A stretch of DNA of 64,000 nt from positions 186,001 to 250,000 of the forward strand of contig NZ_CP031848.1 of the NCBI RefSeq assembly GCF_003441595.1, given 5' to 3'. Positions 58,017 to 64,000 of this stretch are shown one piece after another. Source of the DNA: Marinobacter sp. Arc7-DN-1. Its GTDB lineage: Bacteria > Pseudomonadota > Gammaproteobacteria > Pseudomonadales > Oleiphilaceae. The position numbers and the translations under genes were made by a program. A model generated the notes under the pieces. It ran no database searches, was not told the origin of the DNA, and saw only the letters and a program-made list of their open reading frames with translations. Every line of letters begins with the position of its first letter. Position 1 is the stretch's first letter.

Positions 58017-58847
58017 CTACTCCTGATTCCGTATCTGCGAATGATCCATGAAGGCGTAACTGGCTGCGCGACCGCGGGGGCCGTTAAAATAGTCCTGAAT
58101 CCACTCATCCTCCATGGTGGCAACCGTCTCCAGAGTATCAGCTACCAGCACGCGGCGCTGTGACAGTACCGCAACCCTGTCACAGGTTGAATACAGAGTA
58201 TCGAGGTCATGGGTGACCAGGAACACCGTCAGCCCAAGGGCATCCCGTAGCGTCACAATGAGGCGGTCGAAGGCGGCGGCGCCGATGGGATCCAGCCCGG
58301 CGGTGGGCTCGTCCAGAAACAGGATTTCAGGATCCAGGGCCAGCGCTCTTGCCAGGCTCGCCCGTTTGACCATGCCACCGGAGAGTTCAGACGGGTATTT
58401 CACGGCGGCCTCCGGTGATAGTCCGGTAAGCGCCAGTTTCATTCGTGCCAGCTTTTCCGCTTCCGGCCTTTTCAGGCCGGCGTGTTCAATCAGGGGTACC
58501 GCGATATTCTCCTGCAGGTTCAGGGAGGTGAACAGGGCGCCCCCCTGGAACAGGACACCAAATCGTTGCTCGATCCTTGAGCGGGCCATCGCCGGGAGTT
58601 GTGTAAGGTCCTGGTCAAATACCCGAATGTGGCCGGAGGCGGGCGTAATAAGCCCGACAATACTTCGCAGGAGCACGGTTTTACCGGTTCCCGAGCCACC
58701 AACCACGCCCAGGATCTCGCCGCCGAGGAGGTCCAGTTCCAGGTTTTCATGGACAATATGGTCACCAAACCGGTTGCACAGTTCGCGCACTTCGATTACT
58801 GGCTCCGTAGCGGCTTTGGTTTCCCGGGTTGCACTCATAAACACCAT
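58017..58847 (-). CDS. MlaF-like ABC transporter ATPase
   Basis: A 276-residue ATPase of the lipid ABC transporter. Walker A GGSGTGKTVLL, signature LSGGMVKRASLARA, Walker B EILFLDEPTAGLDPIG and the switch histidine in VFLVTHDLDTLYSTC are all present. The LSGGM variant is typical of Mla/Ttg2A ATPases. The start is two bases after the permease stop; ATG 58838 is an alternative. Confidence 0.93.
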   Translation of the reverse strand: MVFMSATRETKAATEPVIEVRELCNRFGDHIVHENLELDLLGGEILGVVGGSGTGKTVLLRSIVGLITPASGHIRVFDQDLTQLPAMARSRIEQRFGVLFQGGALFTSLNLQENIAVPLIEHAGLKRPEAEKLARMKLALTGLSPEAAVKYPSELSGGMVKRASLARALALDPEILFLDEPTAGLDPIGAAAFDRLIVTLRDALGLTVFLVTHDLDTLYSTCDRVAVLSQRRVLVADTLETVATMEDEWIQDYFNGPRGRAASYAFMDHSQIRNQE

Positions 58848-58849
58848 GA

Positions 58850-60103
58850 TTACCAGCCCATTTCCATAAAGAATAGCGCAGCAATGGAGTCCAGAAGAAT
58901 GACCATGAAAATGGACTGGACGACACTGGCGGTTGTGTGTTCCCCAACGGATTGCGCGCTGCCTGCAACCTTGAACCCCTCAAGGCAGCCGATAACCGCT
59001 ATCAGAAAGGCAAAAACCGGAGCTTTAACCAGACCCACCAGGAAATGCTTCAGTGCAATATCGCGCTCAACAATGGCCATGAACTGGGTGGGCGAGATAT
59101 CCAGCACCAGGGCACACACCACGGCCCCGCCAACCATCCCCGAGATCATCCCGACAAAGGTAAGAATCGGCAGGCTGACCATCATGGCCATTACCCGGGG
59201 CAGTACCAGTAGTTCAATGGGATTGAGCCCCAGGGTGCGGATGGCATCCAGCTCTTCATTAACCTTCATGGCGCCTATGTGTGCGGTAAAAGCGCTGGCG
59301 GTACGGCCGGCCAGAAGGATGGCAGCGAGGAGCACACCGAACTCCCGGAGGAATGAAAATGCCACCAGGTTGACGGTATAAATCGTAGCGCCGAAGCCGT
59401 CCAGTACCGTGGCTCCGAGGAAGGCCACAACAGCACCGACCAGAAATGTCAGTAATGCCACAATGGGCAGTGCGTTCAGGCCAGTGTCATGAACGGCCGC
59501 TACAAACGCCGTCATTCGCCAGCGCCTTGGTCTGGGCAGGTTCCAGGCCAGAGTGGCCAGGGTCTGGCCGATAAAACCCACGAGAATCCACAGCAGCCGG
59601 AAGATGCTTTCCACCTTCTGACCGGTTCCGGTGATAAAGCTCCAGAGCAGGGAGGGTGCCGCACGGCCCGGTGCGGGCTGGTCTTTCATCGCTTCGCAGA
59701 CGGCCGCAATCAGGGCGGATTTCTCGCGGGGTAACTCTCCGGGGGCCGACGCCGCTTCCAGCAAGCGATCCGGCCCGACCAGCGAGGCCAGTTGTGATGC
59801 ACCGGCGGTATCAATCCGGTCCAACCGGGAGAGGTCAACCGGTAATTTGCTGATCTCCTGTACAGACACAGAAGACGCCACCGATGTCAGCGCCCGGTAA
59901 TGGCTCAGCAACCAGTCCCCGGCGACCCTGAGGGTACCGGCTTCAACGGTCACGGAGCCCGGGCCGGAGAAAGGTCTTTGTGGATCGGTCTGCTCGGAAG
60001 AAACGGGACTGGGCACGTTCTGTCGAATCCATAAGTAATGTTGCTGGCCATTCACTAGCTTAGAGAGTGCAGTGGATATCTGCCAGTGCGGAATCTGCTT
60101 CAT
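58850..60103 (-). CDS. MlaE-like permease with fused STAS domain
   Basis: A 417-residue inner-membrane permease. The C-terminal 260 residues are an MlaE domain with GLNALPIVALLTFLVGAVVA, LREFGVLLAAILLAGRTASA, the EExDAIRxxGxxP motif (NEELDAIRTLGLNPIELLVL), and helices to the end. The N-terminal 150 residues hold a STAS-like domain (KLPVDLSRLDRIDTAGASQL), the role played by the separate MlaB in E. coli. Fused STAS-MlaE proteins are known in this family. ATG 60103 is chosen, with TTG 60142 possible. First gene of a four-gene operon. Confidence 0.9.
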   Translation of the reverse strand: MKQIPHWQISTALSKLVNGQQHYLWIRQNVPSPVSSEQTDPQRPFSGPGSVTVEAGTLRVAGDWLLSHYRALTSVASSVSVQEISKLPVDLSRLDRIDTAGASQLASLVGPDRLLEAASAPGELPREKSALIAAVCEAMKDQPAPGRAAPSLLWSFITGTGQKVESIFRLLWILVGFIGQTLATLAWNLPRPRRWRMTAFVAAVHDTGLNALPIVALLTFLVGAVVAFLGATVLDGFGATIYTVNLVAFSFLREFGVLLAAILLAGRTASAFTAHIGAMKVNEELDAIRTLGLNPIELLVLPRVMAMMVSLPILTFVGMISGMVGGAVVCALVLDISPTQFMAIVERDIALKHFLVGLVKAPVFAFLIAVIGCLEGFKVAGSAQSVGEHTTASVVQSIFMVILLDSIAALFFMEMGW

Positions 60104-60175
60104 CGCATCGTGTGTTCGCGATTGGCCAAACTTTACCCACAAACTCCAATAAAACAGAACCTTGATAAAAAACTA

Positions 60176-60203
60176 TTGACGCCTGAACGGTAATCCGTAG
60201 AAT
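60176..60203 (+). promoter_or_regulatory. Promoter of the tRNA-Gly/tRNA-Cys pair
   Basis: TTGACG (60176-60181), 16 bases, TAGAAT (60198-60203). A TSS near 60210 would give a short leader before tRNA-Gly at 60241. Confidence 0.6.
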
Positions 60204-60240
60204 ACGCAGCCGTTGACGAGGCAATGCCTCTTAGCGAAGA

Positions 60241-60316
60241 GCGGGAATAGCTCAGTTGGTAGAGCACAACCTTGCCAAGGTTGGGGTCGCGAGTTCGAAT
60301 CTCGTTTCCCGCTCCA
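60241..60316 (+). tRNA. tRNA-Gly (GCC)
   Basis: A 76-base tRNA with acceptor stem GCGGGAA/TTCCCGC and encoded CCA. It has a D arm AGCTCAGTTGGTAGAGC, anticodon stem CAACC/GGTTG with loop TTGCCAA (anticodon GCC), and a T arm CGAGTTCGAATCTCG. It reads GGC and GGU. Confidence 0.97.
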
Positions 60317-60376
60317 ATTTCAAGTCTCTCAATGCCCACCTGAGAGCACAAAGATCCGATTTCTTCGATCTTTTCC

Positions 60377-60450
60377 GGCGCGGTGGCAGAGTGGTTATGC
60401 AGCGGACTGCAACTCCGTGTACGCCGGTTCGATTCCGACCCGCGCCTCCA
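60377..60450 (+). tRNA. tRNA-Cys (GCA)
   Basis: A 74-base tRNA closely like E. coli tRNA-Cys. It has acceptor stem GGCGCGG/CCGCGCC with encoded TCCA end, anticodon loop CTGCAAC (anticodon GCA), and T loop GGTTCGATTCC. It is cotranscribed with tRNA-Gly. The usual tRNA-Leu third member of this operon is not seen after it; an AT-rich accessory stretch begins instead. Confidence 0.97.
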
Positions 60451-60500
60451 TTTTCACCCTTTAAAATCAACAAACTAACTCGCCTTAATTTGGTTGAGTT

Positions 60501-60530
60501 TCTCACCCAAAAAATATCCAAATTAAACCC
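60501..60530 (+). repeat. Left copy of a 30-bp imperfect direct repeat
   Basis: TCTCACCCAAAAAATATCCA plus ten bases ending in TTAAACCC. It matches the sequence at 61735-61764 at 25 of 30 positions. The two copies flank the nucleotidyltransferase module. Confidence 0.6.
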
Positions 60531-60547
60531 AAAGTATTTTTACGGGT

Positions 60548-61499
60548 TTAGGTCGCATGCCCGGTCGGTAACCAGCGATGAATTCCAATTGGTGCGGCGT
60601 TTCCGGGTTTGAGGTGACGATACCTGAGCATGGCTCTTCGACGGTACTTGTCATAAGCCTTGCCAATAATCCGGGGTATCTGTTCGTCTCGAGTTCTTTG
60701 GGGCCATCCTCGGTGAGCAGCAGGTATGCAGAGCGTTGGGTCCGCATCGGCACCAAGGACTGCCTCTACGGTGTCGTCATGTTCAAACAGCTGAGACAAG
60801 AACTTAAGAATATTCAGCGCGTGGCGGGGTGCCCCCCCGTTATTTTCAAGATACTGTTCATCAAGCAGTTCACTCAGATAACATTTAGTGATCTTTATGG
60901 CTGTGTTGATTCGAATGGCCTCGCGAGCAGCCTTGTCAGGCCCGTAACCCAGTGTGGCGAAATTATGAATCCTGCTTGCCAGACAAAGTGGGGGTGAGAG
61001 AAAGCGCACAGTTTCGCCACCAATCACAAATCCATCCCAGAAGGCCTCAATATGTTTCTGAGGCACTCCCTGTACGCTCTCCATGAAATCAATCTTGTAT
61101 GGTTCATCTTCCTCTGGCAGATTGAGAAGGACGATGGCGCTTTGTGGCGTGTTGTCACCGAACTTCGGGTAGGTGGCCTTGCCTACCCAGCGCTCGGCGC
61201 AAGCTTCGATAGCTTGTTTGTCCCTGGCATAAAGATCCAGGTCCATGCTGGCAATAGCGATTGCTTCATCTTCGCTGAACTCGAGGGGGCTTGGTCGTGT
61301 CTGGGCATATTTCATGGACCAAAACATAAGTGCTTGGCCGGCCGCCCACGACAAAGACCAGATCCCGTGCGCTGTCTGGAATTCGGCAAAGCAGGTCATT
61401 GATAAGAAAATATTGTTCTACAACGGAACGCTGTTGGTCTTGGATGACCTGAAACGATGGCGGGAATGTTTGGTCGGGGGGAGGATTAGCCTCTGACAC
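60548..61499 (-). pseudogene. Nucleotidyltransferase (AbiEii/DUF6036-like), frameshifted by a 4-bp duplication
   Basis: Two overlapping frames make one protein of about 310 residues. The N-terminal part (GTG 61499, MSEANPPPDQTFPPSF) runs to DLVFVVGG. The rest continues in another frame as QALMFWSMKYAQTRPSPLEF and IASMDLDLYARDKQAIE, which is the nucleotidyltransferase GG...DxD pattern. It ends IGIHRWLPTGHAT. At the junction the DNA reads GGCCGGCC; removing four bases joins VVGG to QALMFW in one frame. The C-terminal half contains RFLSPPLCLASRIHNFATLG and a helical region. Similar folds are toxins or immunity proteins in bacteria-phage conflict, but the exact family is my inference. Confidence 0.65.
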
Positions 61500-61653
61500 G
61501 AGCTCTTACAGGCGCAGGAGCAGCACCTTTAAGCAGGGCGGACATCTCTTTGCCATAGGCAGGGTCTTTATAGTCGCGCATGCGAACAATTTCTTTTTCC
61601 GCACTACGACGGCTAAAGAGATTGTCAGATTTAAGGGCAGCGTTTTGGGCCAT
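61486..61653 (-). CDS. Small basic protein, possible partner of the nucleotidyltransferase
   Basis: A 55-residue ORF from ATG 61653 (TTG 61671 also in frame). It is rich in Arg/Lys with NLFSRRSAEKEIVRMRDYKD in the middle and a basic tail PVRARVRG. Its stop lies 14 bases inside the start of the nucleotidyltransferase gene, so the two are translationally coupled. A small first gene overlapping a nucleotidyltransferase is the layout of some toxin-antitoxin or anti-phage pairs. I recognise no family, and it could be a chance ORF. Confidence 0.5.
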   Translation of the reverse strand: MAQNAALKSDNLFSRRSAEKEIVRMRDYKDPAYGKEMSALLKGAAPAPVRARVRG

Positions 61654-61734
61654 AAGGCTAACCAAGTCCAATAATTAGTCTGAAAATTGTGCGCACATTT
61701 TGATCGTTTGTCAAACTGATAGAAAGCTTTGTTC

Positions 61735-61764
61735 TCTCACCCGAAAAATACCCGGATTAAACCA
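61735..61764 (+). repeat. Right copy of a 30-bp imperfect direct repeat
   Basis: TCTCACCCGAAAAATACCCG plus ten bases ending in TTAAACCA. It covers the stop codon region of the TOPRIM gene (61757). See the copy at 60501-60530. Confidence 0.6.
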
Positions 61765-62626
61765 AAAACACGGCCTCCTGCTCCAGCGCTTTTCCGCTGA
61801 GCTTCAGGGCTTTCAGAAGCTCCAGAACCTCTTCCGGTTCCTTGTCCGGATCCAACCTCTGCTCGGCACTGGCCACATATTTAAGATTTTTTCGCCACAC
61901 GTCAGAATCGCCGTAGCGTTCCAGTTTCCGCTTCCAGTCAGGCATTAGCCACAGTTCGACGTTTTCGCCCATTGCCTGGCGCAGACGGGCATAATTCTGA
62001 AGCCCGACGCCATCGTAGTCGGGAAAGAAAAGAATCCTCGGGCTTCGGCTTCTCGCAACTAACCAGGTGATCAGCCGGTTGCTGATCTGGCCCTGATAAA
62101 AGAGTACGGATCCATTCAGGTCCTCGGGTACCCAACTGGTGTCGTCCAGCAGGGCCTGGTTTTCCACCAACCACAAGGGGTTGCCCGAGGTCAGCGAGGT
62201 ATCCGCCTGGCTGATATCGATGGCCAGGGCTCCTGCCAGGGAGGATAGGGCCCAGAGATTGAGGGATTTGCTGTCGCAACTCCAGGTCACTCCAGGGGCC
62301 GTTGCTTTCAGTAGCCGGTAGGAAGCCTCGTGAGTATTCTTCCGACCTTTCGTGGATCGGGTAAGCGCCAGGTTCTTTGCACGAACCGGGAGATTCTCGT
62401 CAACCGATTCGGCATCAGGTCGTAACTCTCGAAGATTCTGCCTAAACACCGTCGGGTTGGTGACACGATAGACGGTGCCGTTTCCCTGGCGCACCCTGGT
62501 TACGCAGGCGGTCGTGCGGAGGAAGTCATCAAGTACTCGTTTTTGGGAAGGAGTGAACCGCGAGCCCACGCACTCTCCACCAGAATCCTCTAGCTTGATC
62601 AATGCTTCTCTCAGGGATCTGTTCAT
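61757..62626 (-). CDS. TOPRIM (DUF2220-like) protein, JetD/MksG-like, short form
   Basis: A 289-residue protein right after the SMC-like gene (10-base gap; a TTG at 62647 would overlap it). The C-terminal half has the TOPRIM pattern of DUF2220: WLVENQALL with Glu155, then LFFPDYDGVGLQNYARLRQ with Asp203 and Asp205. The tail ends LEQEAVFLV, matching the LEQE ending of JetD/MksG. In Wadjet/MksBEFG these residues form the nuclease site that cuts plasmid DNA. The first 110 residues (RFTPSQKRVLDDFLRTTACV, GNGTVYRVTNPTVF) look like a winged helix instead of the longer DUF3322 region of classical JetD (about 380-400 residues). The subunit role is inferred from the neighbour. Confidence 0.75.
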   Translation of the reverse strand: MNRSLREALIKLEDSGGECVGSRFTPSQKRVLDDFLRTTACVTRVRQGNGTVYRVTNPTVFRQNLRELRPDAESVDENLPVRAKNLALTRSTKGRKNTHEASYRLLKATAPGVTWSCDSKSLNLWALSSLAGALAIDISQADTSLTSGNPLWLVENQALLDDTSWVPEDLNGSVLFYQGQISNRLITWLVARSRSPRILFFPDYDGVGLQNYARLRQAMGENVELWLMPDWKRKLERYGDSDVWRKNLKYVASAEQRLDPDKEPEEVLELLKALKLSGKALEQEAVFLV

Positions 62627-62636
62627 GGGTGGGAAC

Positions 62637-64000
62637 TCACGCCTCAACAGCCTCTAACGGTTGCAGGATCTGCCAGTGTTTGCGGCTGATGTGGTTCATA
62701 CCGTTGCTCCTCTGCTGAATAGGCACGCAGTAGTGGGCCGTGATCAACGGTGAAGGTGAGGCAAAGATCAGCGCGAAACCAAATTCGGAAGCGGTCTTGA
62801 TCAGGCTCTTCTGGTTCGCCGCGTCCAGGGCCAGGGCTTCGTCCAGGTAGCACAACGCCTGGATCTGACGGGTCTTGTCCTGCATCAGGTACAGCATGGC
62901 CAGTCCGGTAACCAGTTTGGCCATGAGCACGGTTCCGTTGGAGGCCGCGCTGTCGATATCGTCAAAGCTCTCAGGGTCCTGGTTTTCCTTTCCCAGCTCG
63001 AATGTCAGTCGGAACAGGTCGGCCACCTTCAGGCCGTGGCGGGCGCTGCCCTCGTCAATCAATAACTGGCGGGCCTGGTCCAGCTGCCGGTCGTCGAGCA
63101 CACTGGTTTGATTGAACAACTCAAAGGACTCACCGGATTCTACCTTTTCCGCAGTCTGTATCAGCAGATCAATGGCGTCCACCAGGTGGCTTTCGTGAAC
63201 CGGCTGGATGCGGAACACCTTGAGATCTGACAGCCTTCTGCGGCTGATTAACCGATTGAATTCATGCATGGCATTTTCAAAGGACTGCAGGTTGCCCCGA
63301 AGATCCCGGAGACTGGCCGTCACGGTGACCACGGCGCTGCGGGCTTTCTTTTCCAGTGCTTCTGCTTCCCGGGCGAGGTGATGGCGAAATTCAACCATCA
63401 GCCGGATTTCCTCCTCCGTGCTCGGGGCATACTGGAACTTGGTCAGTCCGCCGCTGTGGAGCGTGATGCGCAGGTGGTGGAGGTCCCGGTCCAGGTCTTT
63501 CAGTCGCTGGCAGTCCCGCTGGTATTCCCGCAACGTTTCGGCCAACCGGTCGAGGGGTAACTCGGGGTCGCCCACCCAGGGAGTGTGGGGCAGGTCTTCC
63601 AGCCAGTTAAATTGCTCGTCTGTATCACCCCGGTTCTGGCGGATGCGATCTATCTCCTGATGCGCGGCCTCCAGCTTTTGCTTTTGGTTCGCCAATGTCT
63701 GGAGCTGATCTCTCAGGGCTTGTTGTCGGACGCTGGCCTGTTTCTGGGCATGGTCAATCTCAGTCAGTTCCCGGTTGGCTGCGCCCATTTCCTTTCGTCG
63801 GTCCGGGTGAGTGTTTTGAAGGCGTTTCAACTCATCAAACTGTTCCAGGCCCTTTTCCAGATTCTTTGCTTCCTGCTCAAGCTCCAGCTTGCGCTTCCGT
63901 TGGCTATCGAGCTCCCGGGCCGCAGCCTGCTGTTCCTCCAGCGCCTGGAGCCGGGCCTGGCATTCTTCGGTCAGGCGCGCAATCTCCTCAGCTGACCGTT
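62637..64000 (-). CDS. SMC-like coiled-coil ATPase (JetC/MksB-like), N-terminal part outside window
   Basis: About 450 residues are visible, open to the right edge. The first 150 are strongly charged coiled coil (AKNLEKGLEQFDELKRL, EMGAANRELTEIDHAQKQAS). A further coiled coil and helical segment follow. The C-terminal ATPase head has DDIDSAASNGTVLMAKLVTG, in the place of the ABC signature. Walker B is ALCYLDEALALDAANQ, followed by SEFGFALIFASPSPLI. SNGT-K in place of LSGGE is, as I recall it, typical of JetC/MksB-type condensins and not of housekeeping SMC. The Walker A end is not seen. It is the first visible gene of a minus-strand operon ending in the TOPRIM gene. The other subunits (JetA, JetB type) should lie beyond the edge. 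Confidence 0.75.
   Translation of the reverse strand, partial: RSAEEIARLTEECQARLQALEEQQAAARELDSQRKRKLELEQEAKNLEKGLEQFDELKRLQNTHPDRRKEMGAANRELTEIDHAQKQASVRQQALRDQLQTLANQKQKLEAAHQEIDRIRQNRGDTDEQFNWLEDLPHTPWVGDPELPLDRLAETLREYQRDCQRLKDLDRDLHHLRITLHSGGLTKFQYAPSTEEEIRLMVEFRHHLAREAEALEKKARSAVVTVTASLRDLRGNLQSFENAMHEFNRLISRRRLSDLKVFRIQPVHESHLVDAIDLLIQTAEKVESGESFELFNQTSVLDDRQLDQARQLLIDEGSARHGLKVADLFRLTFELGKENQDPESFDDIDSAASNGTVLMAKLVTGLAMLYLMQDKTRQIQALCYLDEALALDAANQKSLIKTASEFGFALIFASPSPLITAHYCVPIQQRSNGMNHISRKHWQILQPLEAVEA

Overview
The window looks like the chromosome of a marine gammaproteobacterium, most likely Marinobacter or a close relative. That rests on the style of the proteins, the gene order (sdhCDAB-sucAB-lpd-sucCD, gacA-uvrC-pgsA-tRNA, flgMN/flgA/cheVR) and moderate-to-high G+C. 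It is an inference from reading, not from a database search.

Layout. 1-0.83 kb holds most of a 3-hydroxyacid dehydrogenase, cut by the window edge. 0.9-2.73 kb is a group IIC intron on the minus strand. 2.8-15.7 kb is a TCA-cycle block: gltA on the minus strand, then divergently sdhCDAB, sucAB, a dedicated lpd, and sucCD. 15.8-21.6 kb has trpS, the condensin accessory genes scpA and scpB, rluB, a diguanylate cyclase and a GntR/FCD regulator. 21.6-28.4 kb has smc, zipA and ligA. 28.5-34.5 kb has a large lipoprotein, a CBS protein, mnmC and a periplasmic cyclophilin. 34.7-39.2 kb is a chemotaxis/flagellar group (a two-motif MshEN protein, flgN, flgM, flgA, cheV, cheR). 39.2-42.4 kb has an MFS permease, a flavin-reductase-like protein, an NhaR-like regulator and a small conserved protein.

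42.48-44.32 kb is a second copy of the same group IIC intron in the opposite orientation. It sits exactly in the stop codon of a cupin gene. Then follow small metabolic genes, a tRNA-Ser, a phytochrome-like diguanylate cyclase and a decayed stretch (51.2-53.05 kb) with remnants of a molybdenum hydroxylase subunit and a chemoreceptor. 53.4-60.1 kb has gacA/uvrY, uvrC, pgsA and a four-gene MCE/Mla-type lipid transporter operon on the minus strand. 60.2-60.45 kb holds tRNA-Gly and tRNA-Cys.

From just past tRNA-Cys to the window edge the content changes to an accessory module read on the minus strand: the C-terminal part of an SMC-like coiled-coil ATPase, a short TOPRIM (DUF2220-like) protein, a 55-residue ORF and a frameshifted nucleotidyltransferase. 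The SMC-like plus TOPRIM pair resembles JetC-JetD of Wadjet/MksBEFG anti-plasmid condensins, but the TOPRIM protein is short and has an unusual N-terminus. This is the most interesting part of the window and it continues beyond the right edge.

How the genes work together: the housekeeping SMC-ScpA-ScpB condensin is encoded within 8 kb, and a second, defence-type SMC system lies at the far end. Two diguanylate cyclases and a protein with a canonical MshEN c-di-GMP motif near flagellar regulators suggest local c-di-GMP control of motility or attachment. The two introns differ only by about two dozen single-base indels that break their reverse transcriptase frames at different places, which looks more like assembly error in a repeat than like biological decay.
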